Part shown: in pieces, positions 20,068 to 29,310 of the stretch
Numbering within the stretch: position 1 is the first letter of the stretch
Layout: every line of letters starts with the position of its first letter
Assembly: GCA_945861865.1 (NCBI GenBank)
Contig: CAMAWN010000028.1
Location: 1 to 41,940, forward strand
DNA: 41,940 bases
Origin: Candidatus Kuenenia stuttgartensis
GTDB lineage: Bacteria; Planctomycetota; Planctomycetia; Planctomycetales; Planctomycetaceae
Direction: 5' to 3'
Program-made: the position numbers and the translations under genes
Notes under the pieces: generated by a model
Seen by the model: the letters and a program-made list of their open reading frames with translations, nothing else
Database searches by the model: none
Told to the model about the DNA's origin: nothing

Positions 20068-22872
20068 CTACTTCGGCATCGGCTTGGCCGCATCGCCATC
20101 CGTCAGCACGCTGCGCAGCGCATCGCGCAATTGACCAGCGAGTTTGGGGCCGCCACCGACGAACAGACGCGCGACTTTTCCTTCGCGGTCGATGATGACC
20201 GTTTGTGGTATCGCGGTCGCTTGGTACTTCGTCGCGGCGACGCCGTCTTGGTCGAGGGCCACTGTGACGTTCATTTTGTGTCGTTCCAGAGTCGCGGTGA
20301 TGGTCTTGGCCGGTTCTTCCAAATTGACAGCGATCAGTTGCACGCCCTGGCCGTCGAACTCGTGAACCACTTTTTCGACCAGCGGCATCGTTTGCAGGCA
20401 CGGGCCACACCACGTCGCCCAAAAGTCGAGGACCACAACTTTGCCCTTCTGATCGGCCAATTGAAATTTCTTACCGCCGCTGCCCAGTAACTCCAATTGA
20501 AAATCAGGAGCCGCCTTGCCGACCAGCGGCGAATCAATGCCCGGCGAGCGGCCGTTGGGGTTCGAGCCATCGACATCCTGCGCGATCTTCGGTTCGACCG
20601 CGTGGTGCAACTTCCAACGATGATAGGCCAAGTCTGCCGCCGATTTTTCGATTTCGGCACCGATCAGCAGTTGATCGATTTGATCCACTTCCGCTCGGCA
20701 ATTGCCGAGCACGTCGCTCTTGCCAATCAAGGCCTTGTCGGAAAATTGCTCGGGGAAGAACGTCAGCCGGATGCCGTCGCTGCGCAACGCCTGCACGCGA
20801 GTCGGCCCCGTGTTCTTGGCGAGCGGGGTGGCGTCAGCCCCTGGACTGCTCGGATTTGTCGGCGACGAATTCACCGGGAGGCTGACTCCGCCACGTTCGC
20901 CAGAGGAGTCAATCAGTTCGTCGGGATGAAACCAGATGATCTGCGAGATGCGGTCGCGCGGGATCTTCTTCGTCTCGATGCGGACTTCGAGGCGGAGTTC
21001 CTGATCGTCCATGTCGATCACTCGGCCGCGCAGAAAGTCTCCGCTCTTGGAGCGGATCAATTGCGTTGGCGGAGAATCTCGTTGCAGGCGGGGCAGTGTC
21101 AGCAGTCTCTCGCGCTTCGTCTTGTTGAGCTTGGGCGGCCCGTCCACGACCGACAGTTCCACTGCTTTGACCTTGTCGTGCGAGACGAACGTCGCGTCGG
21201 ACAGAGTTGTTTGGAAGTTAATTCCCTCCTCGGTGATCTTGGTCACTTCGCACGGGATCGTATCGCCGCTGCGCAGGTGCATCGTGCGTTTGCCGGCCGT
21301 TGTTGGTGCGGCAGCATTCGGGCCGCCGGCGAGTGCTTTCAAAAAAGCATCCGCGAACCCGACAGGTTGCGGTTGTTGCTGCTGTTGCTGAACGACCTTG
21401 GGCTTCGGCGGCGGTGGATCGCGATAGACGACGCGCCCGGAAACTCCGGCGTGCAACGGGCTGGCGGTTGTGCTGAAGTCGGGATGCCACACGAGGCAAC
21501 TCGCGTCCGGCTGTTCGCGGCCGTTCGTCAGTCGGCCGTGCAGACGCAGACCATCCAACTCCAATCGCCCCGCTCGACCTTCTGCGGTTGATGTTGCTGG
21601 TGCGTCCTCGCGTTTCAGAACCGCGAACGAGCGGAGTTCCGACAGCGGCAGACGTAGCGGCTCTTGGATCGCAGGATTCGTCAGCCGCAGGTGATCCTCG
21701 GCGATGCTGGTCAGGTCGCCGCTCAGCCGTGTGCCGTCAAGATAAACGACTCGGAACGCCCGCGCGATTTCGTTGTCCGGCGGCGAGAGAAACACGCTGG
21801 AGATCTGATCGGCCGCGACCTTTGTTTCGTCGTTGCCGTCACGGACAGTGAATTGCTTCGCATCGGGATCGAACGCGGAGAGTTGGCCGTAGACAATCGA
21901 GCCGTCCGTGCGGTGCAGTCGCGACTTGTTCGCTTGCACTTCGCGCGGCGGGACTCCGTTCCAACGACTGATTCGTAATCGCTCCAGCCGCACATCACCG
22001 CGCTTGTTCGTCAGTCTCAGGCCCGAAAGCACCTGCGGTTTGCGCGGCGTGACATTGATTTGCCCGCGCGGCATACCGTTGGGCGAATACACCAACAGCC
22101 GGCCTTTTTCTTGATCCAGATACGCCAGGAAGTGTGCTCGCCCCGCACCGACGGACGTTTCCTGAACGGAGTCCACGTCTGCTTCGCGGCCGAGTTCGCA
22201 GCGCACGACCAATTCGTTGTCCCAGACCTCGAAGCGAAACGCGCGTTTGAAAACGGACTCGTCGTCGGAGTCGTTGACTCCCAACGCGAACACGAAGTCC
22301 GGTTTGCTCTTCCATGCGAGTTCAAACTCGATGATCGCCTGAGCCGGCAAGCCGAAGTCGCCGCGAATGTTCGCCCCTTCTTGATCCGTCAGTGGCTGCC
22401 CGCCTTCTTCTCGCCAGTGCTTCGTGGTCGAGGTTTCTTTCCATTCGGTCAATCCGTTGGGTCCGAGATAGATCAGATCCGCGCCGCTGCTCCAGCGATA
22501 CAGCCGCCGGATTTGATCACGTTTGACGTGCAGCCGTCCGAAACGCGCGACCTCAACTTCCGCCACGTCATCGGTCAGGCCCAGCAATTCACAGAAGAGC
22601 ACATCCCCGGCGGCAAGTTCCAGACAATACTCGCCCGCCGGCTTCGGCAACTTGGACGGGATGGTGTATTGCACTGCGGCCACGCTACCCAACGAGAACT
22701 CAAACGGCTGCGTGAACCGCGTCGATTGCCAACGCAAGACGGTTGGCTGCTCGGAGTTTTTCAACTCACCGGGCACGAAGCTGCCGTTGGTCAAATGCAG
22801 CACGGCCTCGTCAGCGCCGAAGACCGGCACGCACGTCAACAGAATCACGGTGAGCAGGGCGAGTGATCTCAT
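20068..22872 (-). CDS. Large exported protein with C-terminal TlpA/ResA-type thioredoxin domain
   Basis: 934 residues with a signal peptide (MRSLALLTVILLTCVPVFGAD). The first about 770 residues are beta-rich with repeated 'LxxGDxL/VxGxL' segments (for example HLTNGSFVPGEL, HRTDGSIVYGQL, MHLRSGDTIPCEV) and a LamG-like stretch near 150-310; no family is certain. The C-terminal about 150 residues are a TlpA-like thioredoxin domain: GKAAPDFQLELLGSGG, VVVLDFWATWCGPC (C822, C825) and the cis-Pro segment ATAIPQTVIIDREGKV. This suggests a periplasmic thiol-disulfide role. It is last in the eleven-gene cluster, 10 nt after the toroid gene. A poly-Gln run (QQQQQQPQP) links two parts near 500. Confidence 0.88.
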   Translation of the reverse strand: MRSLALLTVILLTCVPVFGADEAVLHLTNGSFVPGELKNSEQPTVLRWQSTRFTQPFEFSLGSVAAVQYTIPSKLPKPAGEYCLELAAGDVLFCELLGLTDDVAEVEVARFGRLHVKRDQIRRLYRWSSGADLIYLGPNGLTEWKETSTTKHWREEGGQPLTDQEGANIRGDFGLPAQAIIEFELAWKSKPDFVFALGVNDSDDESVFKRAFRFEVWDNELVVRCELGREADVDSVQETSVGAGRAHFLAYLDQEKGRLLVYSPNGMPRGQINVTPRKPQVLSGLRLTNKRGDVRLERLRISRWNGVPPREVQANKSRLHRTDGSIVYGQLSAFDPDAKQFTVRDGNDETKVAADQISSVFLSPPDNEIARAFRVVYLDGTRLSGDLTSIAEDHLRLTNPAIQEPLRLPLSELRSFAVLKREDAPATSTAEGRAGRLELDGLRLHGRLTNGREQPDASCLVWHPDFSTTASPLHAGVSGRVVYRDPPPPKPKVVQQQQQQPQPVGFADAFLKALAGGPNAAAPTTAGKRTMHLRSGDTIPCEVTKITEEGINFQTTLSDATFVSHDKVKAVELSVVDGPPKLNKTKRERLLTLPRLQRDSPPTQLIRSKSGDFLRGRVIDMDDQELRLEVRIETKKIPRDRISQIIWFHPDELIDSSGERGGVSLPVNSSPTNPSSPGADATPLAKNTGPTRVQALRSDGIRLTFFPEQFSDKALIGKSDVLGNCRAEVDQIDQLLIGAEIEKSAADLAYHRWKLHHAVEPKIAQDVDGSNPNGRSPGIDSPLVGKAAPDFQLELLGSGGKKFQLADQKGKVVVLDFWATWCGPCLQTMPLVEKVVHEFDGQGVQLIAVNLEEPAKTITATLERHKMNVTVALDQDGVAATKYQATAIPQTVIIDREGKVARLFVGGGPKLAGQLRDALRSVLTDGDAAKPMPK

Positions 22873-22882
22873 GCTGAGAGTT

Positions 22883-23965
22883 CTATCGTTCGTAGATCGG
22901 CAAGAATCGGTAATTCAGCGCCAGCGCCAACAATGACAGCGAGGTGGAAGTCGCCGGGCCGAATTGGCCTTTGAAGCTGCCGTCGGGGAGTTGCTGAGCT
23001 TTGAATTGGCGGATCAGCAGCTTGTTCCATTTCTCCCAAGTCTCGACATCGCCTTGGAACAATGCCTGAGCCTGGTAGTAGCGCTGGTACTCCATCCAAC
23101 CGAAGCCGGACGGGCCGGTGAATTCCCACTTGTTGACGAGATAGCCGAGCGTCGCTTTGAATTGCGGCAGATCCTTCCGCCGGGCGATCGCATACACGAG
23201 CGTCGCGATCGAGATGCGGGCCAGTGATTCATCGAACCCGCCAATGCCGCCGGAGTATGCGACCTGTCCCGACGCGGCAGTCATTTTCGTGTAGTACGAG
23301 ATCGCTTTGTCGATGACTTCGTCAGGCACTTCGATGCCGGCGTTGCGAGACGCCAATAAACCGACGAGTACCGCTCCACTGACCGAGGTGTCACCGTCAG
23401 TTGCATCGGGAGAGTAACGCCACGCTCCCAACGGATTTTTCTTCTGTGACGTGATTGCCGCACGAACGGCTAACTCCAATGCGACTCCGACCGAACGCTG
23501 ATCCTTCCCTTTCCCTTCTGGCCACAGACTTCGGTCATCAACCGCGCCGTAGGCCTCGGCCAAGCCCAACATGCCAAAGCCGTGGTGATACATGCTGTTG
23601 CCCAAGTAGCCGGTGCTCGCGTTCTGCTGCGTGATGATATTGCGGCAGGCCTTCCGCACATGATTGCTGTACAGCCCGAAGTTCGGATCTTCTCCCGATG
23701 CGAGAAACACCATCACTCCCAACCCAGTGACGCCCGGTCCCGGCTGTTCGCCGCCACCCGACCAGTCGCCATTTTCAGACTGAGTCAAGGCGAGGTACTG
23801 CAAGCCCCGGTCGTACATCTCACGCACGTCGCGCGGGACGACTTCACCGATTCTCGCGTTGGGCGGTTGGGCCGCTGCGACGGCGATAAATCCAAAAAAA
23901 CAAATCCCGAGGAACACGATTTTCGGAATTTGAGAGGTGAGATTTGAAATCTGAATTTTGCTCAT
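22883..23965 (-). CDS. Exported prenyltransferase/squalene-cyclase-like alpha-toroid protein
   Basis: 360 residues. An N-terminal hydrophobic segment (IPKIVFLGICFFGFIAVAAA) acts as signal peptide or anchor. The rest shows the repeated helices and QW-like motifs of alpha/alpha toroids: QSENGDWSGGG, GVTGLGVMVFLASG, LGAWRYSPDATDGDTSVSGA and QLPDGSFKGQFGPATSTSLS. In planctomycetes such exported toroids are common and have no assigned reaction; cyclase active-site Asp motifs are not seen, so enzyme activity is unlikely. ATG 23965 overlaps the stop of the preceding gene by 4 nt (ATGA), which decides the start; the frame extends to 24058. Confidence 0.85.
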   Translation of the reverse strand: MSKIQISNLTSQIPKIVFLGICFFGFIAVAAAQPPNARIGEVVPRDVREMYDRGLQYLALTQSENGDWSGGGEQPGPGVTGLGVMVFLASGEDPNFGLYSNHVRKACRNIITQQNASTGYLGNSMYHHGFGMLGLAEAYGAVDDRSLWPEGKGKDQRSVGVALELAVRAAITSQKKNPLGAWRYSPDATDGDTSVSGAVLVGLLASRNAGIEVPDEVIDKAISYYTKMTAASGQVAYSGGIGGFDESLARISIATLVYAIARRKDLPQFKATLGYLVNKWEFTGPSGFGWMEYQRYYQAQALFQGDVETWEKWNKLLIRQFKAQQLPDGSFKGQFGPATSTSLSLLALALNYRFLPIYER

Positions 23966-24843
23966 TCCTCCACCTCGTCCTTCGCCAGCGCTCCACTCTG
24001 TTTCAACCACTGCTCCAACCCGCGCACCTGAGCGAACTGTTGATTCAGAACTTTCCATTCCGTGTCAGCGAACAGCGGTTTGAGCGTCTGTTCCGGAATC
24101 TTGGAGATGTTCCACATCACGATGTAGTAATCCTGCTGGCCGACGAAGCTGCGGGGCGGTTTGGATTGTTCGACAATCAGATTGATGAACTTCTGCCGCT
24201 GTTCATCGCGCATCGGCAAAGCGTTTTCGAGCATCGCCACGACCAACTCGACCTTTGCCAGGTACTGAAACTTTCTGCGTTCGCCATCGACCAGCGAGAA
24301 CTTCGAGAGTTGCTCCCCCTTGAGCATGTTTCGCAGAGTCTTGCGATAGAACGAGTCATCACCAAACAGTCCGCTCTGAAAGCGGACCTGGAGTGGCGAG
24401 ATGTCCTGCCAAATCTCGTTGAACTTCTGCTGGTCCCTGCGCACCAACAGGAATTTTTTGCGGACGACCTCGACCTGCTCGAAGAACAGCAGCATGTCGC
24501 CGCGACCGGCCAACTGCAACTTCTTCCGCTGCGACTCCGACAACTGACACGCTCGATCGACGTCGTCCATTTGCAGTGACAGCATCTGATCCAATTTCTT
24601 GCGTGCTGCCGCGACTGTCTGCAAGTTCTGAAAGACCCACGAGTCGAACTGATTCTCTTGAATCTCAAAGTTTGCGACCTGAGCTTGCGGCACTGCCGGC
24701 AGATCGTCGTCCTCGTCCTGAGCCCAACCCGTCGCGCTGCGACTAAGCATCCCTGCCAAGGCGATGTATGCGGGCCACCAGGCGCGACAAACTTGCGTCG
24801 CATCGCGTCGAGCAGTCATCAGTAAGTCCGGGCACTTGCGCAT
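23962..24843 (-). CDS. Exported helical protein of unknown function
   Basis: 293 residues. The N-terminus has a plausible signal or anchor (WWPAYIALAGMLSRSATGWAQ), then an acidic patch (DEDDD) and a long, charged, mainly helical region rich in Gln, Lys and Arg (AARKKLDQML, LSESQRKKLQL, LVRRDQQKFNEIW). LSESQRKKL resembles the 'LTxxQrxkL' motifs of other planctomycete exported helical proteins and recurs in the neighbour at 25053. I do not recognise a family. It lies 6 nt after the small membrane gene and overlaps the toroid gene by 4 nt, so it is clearly part of the operon. The ATG at 24843 or 24819 are both possible. Confidence 0.8.
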   Translation of the reverse strand: MRKCPDLLMTARRDATQVCRAWWPAYIALAGMLSRSATGWAQDEDDDLPAVPQAQVANFEIQENQFDSWVFQNLQTVAAARKKLDQMLSLQMDDVDRACQLSESQRKKLQLAGRGDMLLFFEQVEVVRKKFLLVRRDQQKFNEIWQDISPLQVRFQSGLFGDDSFYRKTLRNMLKGEQLSKFSLVDGERRKFQYLAKVELVVAMLENALPMRDEQRQKFINLIVEQSKPPRSFVGQQDYYIVMWNISKIPEQTLKPLFADTEWKVLNQQFAQVRGLEQWLKQSGALAKDEVEE

Positions 24844-24849
24844 CGTCGA

Positions 24850-25056
24850 TTATTTCTTGGTTGCTGGCTCTGCTGGCTCGTCGGCAACCTCATCGTCATT
24901 ATCCGCAAGACCAAGCGACAGCGCTGAACTGCCGACAAGCAGGCTCATTGCGATGATCACGGGCACTCGCCAACACGAGTCCGGATAACGTCGGCCGCGA
25001 GGCGCGGAAACGTCATCCGCCTGCATCGTGTGAAACACGGCAAGTCGATTGCTCAC
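24850..25056 (-). CDS. Small single-span membrane protein
   Basis: 68 residues from a GTG start at 25056 that overlaps the previous stop as GTGA, with AAGGAC about 8 nt upstream. One hydrophobic segment (about 32-50, VPVIIAMSLLVGSSALSLGL) is followed by a short acidic tail (DNDDEVADEPAEP). An alternative ATG at 25026 would still include the segment. No family recognised. Tight spacing on both sides (GTGA overlap and 6 nt) supports a real gene in the cluster. Confidence 0.65.
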   Translation of the reverse strand: MSNRLAVFHTMQADDVSAPRGRRYPDSCWRVPVIIAMSLLVGSSALSLGLADNDDEVADEPAEPATKK

Positions 25057-25970
25057 GGCTTTTCGTCCTTCTTCTCACCCACCTTCTCGACTTTATCCGC
25101 ATTGACCGCTTCGACCGCGATGGCGTCCTCGATCTCGACCGCCTGCACGAAGCCGCCGCCGGCCCAGCCCCAGATCTGGTTGTGTTGTTTGGGGATGCCA
25201 TTCCAAATCTGCTTTTGTTTCTCGGTCAGAATCGGCAGGACTTGAGCGTCGGGCAGGACTGGCATGTAGGTGTCGCCGTACATGAAGACTTCCAGTTGCT
25301 GAGCCCAAGAGTCTTTCCAATTTGAGTTCAGCGCTTCGGTCAATTGGCCGCGTTGGTCGGCGGTCAGGACCAAATCCTTATCGAGCTTGGCGACCAGATT
25401 GAGCAATGCGGCACGCTTGCGGGCGGCGGATCGTTTCTCCAGTTCCGCTTCGTAGCGTTTCGCTTGTTCGGTCGAGATCGTTTCCTTGACCGACTTGAGC
25501 AACACGTCGGACATCAACTTTCGCGGGTCGGGCCATTCCGGCTCTTGTCCCGCGCGGACGCCTTGCTGCATCTTCTTTTGAACCTCGGCGAACTTCTTGA
25601 CGGCGACTTTCAGGCCGGCATCGCCAGCGGCTTTGATTTTCTTGTACTGTTCGGCGTTTGGCTGACAGACCGTGCGGACAAAGTTCACTTCGGACTTTGA
25701 CAGTTGGCGAAACTGCTGGAGGAATTGCTGTTCGAGCGGGTCAGCGCCAACCACTTCCGCGCCGACCGCTCCGGCAAACACATCGGCCACCACTCCGAAC
25801 GCTTCGAAGACTTCCAGAATTTGTTTGGCCTCGACGGCGGGAGCCACAGCGGCTTTGGCCGCCGCTTTCTTCTCGACGGCCGGCTTGTCTTCGGCGGGCT
25901 TCGCGTCGTCGGCAATGACGATCAACGGTACAAACAGAATTCCGATCAGCACGACCGCGAATGACTTCAT
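25053..25970 (-). CDS. Exported helical protein with LTxxQ-type repeats, function unknown
   Basis: 305 residues from ATG 25970, which begins a signal peptide (MKSFAVVLIGILFVPLIVIAD); a GTG at 25994 overlapping the preceding stop (GTGA) is an alternative that adds eight residues. The mature protein starts with a Lys/Ala/Glu-rich stretch, then helical sequence with repeated short motifs such as LSKSEVNFVRTV, LTADQRGQLTEAL and LTEKQKQIWNGI, which resemble the LTxxQ motifs of Spy/CpxP-like periplasmic proteins. That likeness is weak and no function is proposed. It belongs to the same series as the 293-residue neighbour. Confidence 0.82.
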   Translation of the reverse strand: MKSFAVVLIGILFVPLIVIADDAKPAEDKPAVEKKAAAKAAVAPAVEAKQILEVFEAFGVVADVFAGAVGAEVVGADPLEQQFLQQFRQLSKSEVNFVRTVCQPNAEQYKKIKAAGDAGLKVAVKKFAEVQKKMQQGVRAGQEPEWPDPRKLMSDVLLKSVKETISTEQAKRYEAELEKRSAARKRAALLNLVAKLDKDLVLTADQRGQLTEALNSNWKDSWAQQLEVFMYGDTYMPVLPDAQVLPILTEKQKQIWNGIPKQHNQIWGWAGGGFVQAVEIEDAIAVEAVNADKVEKVGEKKDEKP

Positions 25971-25990
25971 GGTGTTCGTCGCTCCAAAGG

Positions 25991-28900
25991 TCACTTCTTG
26001 CCGCTCTTTTCCAAACGGTTGAAGTATTCATCCAAGCCGGTTCGGAACTCTTCGGGCAGCTTCGGTCCCGAATCGCCCGTGGCTTGCGAGACACCGTGAT
26101 CTTCGCGGTTTTCCTTTTCATTGACACCGTTGCCGATGAGCGACAAGGCCGAGTCGTTGGTCGTGCCACCACCACCGCCGCCGGGGTTCGCGCCCCCACC
26201 GCCACCACCTTTGGGATTGATGCGCTTCGATTGCAGCAGCAACTCGATGGCTTCCGTCTCGGCGGCGATCGCGGGCAAGCCGGTGTCCGAGCGAGCGAGG
26301 ATCGTCTTCGCATCGAGCATGACTTCGGCCACTTGTCTCAGCAGAGCGATCTCCTTGCCGAACTCTTTCTCGCCATTGTCGAGCGCCCGAATGCGATCGA
26401 CGACGTTGTCGATACGCTCGCCCAACTTGTGCTGTGTGCCAGCGAGTTGCTCGGCTTGCTGCGTGTGCTCTTCGACCTTGATCGCCGGCTTGGCTTGTTC
26501 GGCGACGCGGGTTTCTTCTCGCAGATTCACTTCGCCTTCGAGGATTTGCAGAACTTCCAGAACGATGGATGGCGGCAAACTGCCGCGCGATTTGCCGCCG
26601 GGTCAGGTGCCCCCCTTGGCCGGATCGACCAAGTCCTCCGCCCAGCGATCCATCGCGTCGGACCAAAACTCACACTGCGCCATCGACAGGCCGTTCTCCT
26701 TCTTGAGGTCATCACCGAGCTGTCGCAGACCACCGATGACATCCTGCGATCGCATGTCGTCGAGCACGGCTTTGAACGACATCATCCGCCGCCGCTCGAA
26801 GTACGCTTGCAGATCGTCCATGATGTTCGAGACGGTTTGGCTGCTCTTGGCTTCCTGAGTCACCAGTTCGGTAAAGAGCTTCGTGGTTGATTCTTTGGCA
26901 GCATTCGGTGGCAAGCCGAAGGCGTCGCCGACTTGATCGCCGATGCGGCCACCGATTTTGTACTGCAACCGCGACTCGGCCTTGAGCCGCTTGACCAGCG
27001 TACTCCCTTCGAGATTCGCCAGCACCTTGTTGAGTTCGTCGGTGATCTTCTCGAACTCGGCCAGCAAGTCTTGTTGCTCTTTGACGGCCTCTTCGACTTT
27101 CTGATCGGCCGGGCACTGGTCATCTCCCTTGCCCGGTGGGCCGATGAGCGTCGTGGTTGGCAGTGTCAGGCGGGGCGATCCCGATTTGCTCGGAGCCGCC
27201 GGCGAGTTCTTGTCGTCTTTCTTCGCGAAACCGTGCGACGACTCGACATCGTTGATCGACGGGACTTTGGTTGGCGGTTTTTTGTCATTGTCGTTCGGAT
27301 CAGGATCGCTCGGCTGCCCGGCGGCGGAGGCTCTCGTTTCGCCCGCTTTCGGAGCATTGTTGCTCGGCGAGTTCGCGGCGGTCTTCGGAGCCTGCGCCGC
27401 TTGCTTGAGCAAATCGGCCACCGACGGCATTCGATTACCGGAGATGTCCTTCAGGATGTTGAGCATCTCGGCCCACTTCTCCAAATGACCCACGCCAATC
27501 TCCGGATTGCGCATCGCCTGCTTGACCAAGTCTTCGCCGTTCAATGCAAGGCTCGACAGCCGGCGACCATTCGTTCGTTCAGCGGCGGCTTGCGATTCAA
27601 TCCGTTTGCGATTCTCCGGTTGATCCAACTCACTCGGCGAGAGTTCTCGCAGCGTCTTGTTGGTTTCATGCAGCGCCATTTCTTTGTCGCGGACTTCCAG
27701 TGACTGCCGATGCCATTTGCTGAGCATCTCCGTGACCCAGATCGCGTGTTGCTCCGCGTTGAGCACGTAGAACAAATACGTCGGCGAATAACCCCGTTCG
27801 CGACCGGGGAAATAATCCTCGACGAACAGCCGCACCTGGATCGGCTGTGGTTCGATGCCCAGCGACGAGGCGGAAAACGTGCCGGCTAACTCGAACATTT
27901 CTTTGTCCGTGCCCCCTGCCGCAAGAATTCTTTCGCCCTTCGCCGGGTCTTTGAAATTGGTCGTGTCGATTCCCTGCCAGTCGATGCCGACTTGTTTGAC
28001 TCCGAAATCATCCTGAGCGCGGACCTTGAAATTGAGGGCTTCCGAATCGAGCACGACGCGCTGCCTCGGCAAGTCTTCGCACGAGATTGACGGCGCTTCG
28101 TCATCGCGGCTGTTGATCGTCAACGTGAACGGCTCTTTGCCCACGAGGTTGTGCTCGTCGCGCCAAGTGAATTCGACTTTGCGAGATTGCTCAATGCTGA
28201 TCGCAGGGCTGACGGTTTGTTTGCAATCGACGGCCAGCGGTTGCCCATCGAGCTCCGCGCCGGCAAGCTCGCGACTGGTGGTCACCGTAAATGTCGCGCT
28301 GCTCCCCTTCACCAACGAGATCGTGCCGCCACGCACGTCTTTGTGCTGTGGCTGCGTGCGTCCGAGATACTTTGGCAGCGTGATGTCAGCACCGATTGAA
28401 GCCAGCTCCGGCCGCAACACTGGCTGCACGCGGACCCGTTGCGAGAGATCGCCGATGCGAACATTCAACCATCCCTCATCGATCTGGCCGGGAAGTTCAA
28501 ATCCATAGCGATCTCCTTTGAACCGTCTCGCCGAGACTGGGTGCTGTCCACCGAGTTGCACTTGGCCGTGCGACGGATGCCACACAGTGTTGCTCGCAAG
28601 AGTAATCTCGACGGTGAGCGGCTCACCGTGAGCAACCACCAAATGATTTGGAATCGGCTCAATCTTAGTGAATGTGTACCTCGGCGTGTCGCCCCACGGC
28701 ATCAGGAACCGAGCCCACGCATTCGCCGCCGCCGCCGGGACAATCGCCAAAAGCGAGACCGCAATCGTCACGGCGACGCCCGCCGCGATGCCTCGGCCGC
28801 GATGCTTAGGGTTCGGCACCGAATCGCTGAAGTCCCGCTTCGTCGCAACCTCGGCGACTTGTTTCACCGCCGCCTCGCACAACGTCAGCGACCGAGCCTG

Positions 28901-29260
28901 CTCGCTCTCACTGTGAACCAACTCGATGATGCCCAGCAACTGATCGCCAACGCTCGGATGTTTACGGCTGAGCAGCCGCGCGAGTTGCTCCAGCTTCCGC
29001 TGCTGCCAAATCCAACGATGCAGTGCGAGCGGAATCAAACCGCAGCCGACCATCGCGGCCACGAAGATTCCCAACCGGACTTCCCACGGCGTGTCGAACA
29101 CTCGGTCCGACGCAAATGTCGCCAGGAACGCGATCAAGATGCCGATGACCGCTCCGCAAACGGCCTCGATCAACTTGACCGTCCACACACGCCGCCGAAA
29201 GTCCAGCAACTGCGTCTGCAACGATTCCGGCAACGCCAACCGATGGTGAGCAAGACTCAT
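25991..29260 (-). CDS. DUF4175-like membrane protein interrupted by one in-frame UGA (candidate recoding)
   Basis: From ATG 29260 the first 885 codons encode an N-terminal domain with three membrane segments (near VCGAVIGILIAFLATF, IFVAAMVGCGLIPLALH and VAVTIAVSLLAIVPAAA), a long beta/helical external region and a coiled-coil-rich part, ending DAMDRWAEDLVDPAKGGT. A TGA at 26603-26605 follows, and the same frame continues for 203 codons: PGGKSRGSLPPSIVLEVLQI, then LREETRVAEQAKPA, two runs of six Gly, and a stop at 25991. The second part starts in mid-helix, has no AUG and no Shine-Dalgarno; its only start would be a TTG at 26578 inside a hairpin. Read-through therefore explains the layout best, with Sec, Cys or Trp at residue 886, but a nonsense mutation remains possible. 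It sits between the VWA/GATase-like gene (50-nt gap) and the exported helical gene. Function unknown; the moxR neighbourhood suggests an envelope complex. Confidence 0.75.
26571..26605 (-). promoter_or_regulatory. Strong hairpin directly after the internal UGA (possible recoding element)
   Basis: In the RNA, UGA is followed by CCC and then a perfect 9-bp stem GGCGGCAAA/UUUGCCGCC with an 11-nt loop (UCGCGCGGCAG). The distance from UGA to loop is 12 nt, shorter than the usual 16-37 nt of bacterial SECIS elements, and G is third in the loop unless the U-G pair closes. The stem also covers the only start codon available to the downstream frame. It could promote recoding or read-through, or block re-initiation. 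Confidence 0.5.
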
Positions 29261-29310
29261 GACTTCATTCTCCGCCCAGTGGTCACGGGCACCCGTCAGA
29301 CGGGGGAGGA

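Noticed and set aside
25991-26578. Independent gene starting at TTG 26578
   Set aside because: It lacks a Shine-Dalgarno, starts in the middle of a helix and lies in the same frame as the gene before the UGA; a split or read-through of one gene explains it better.
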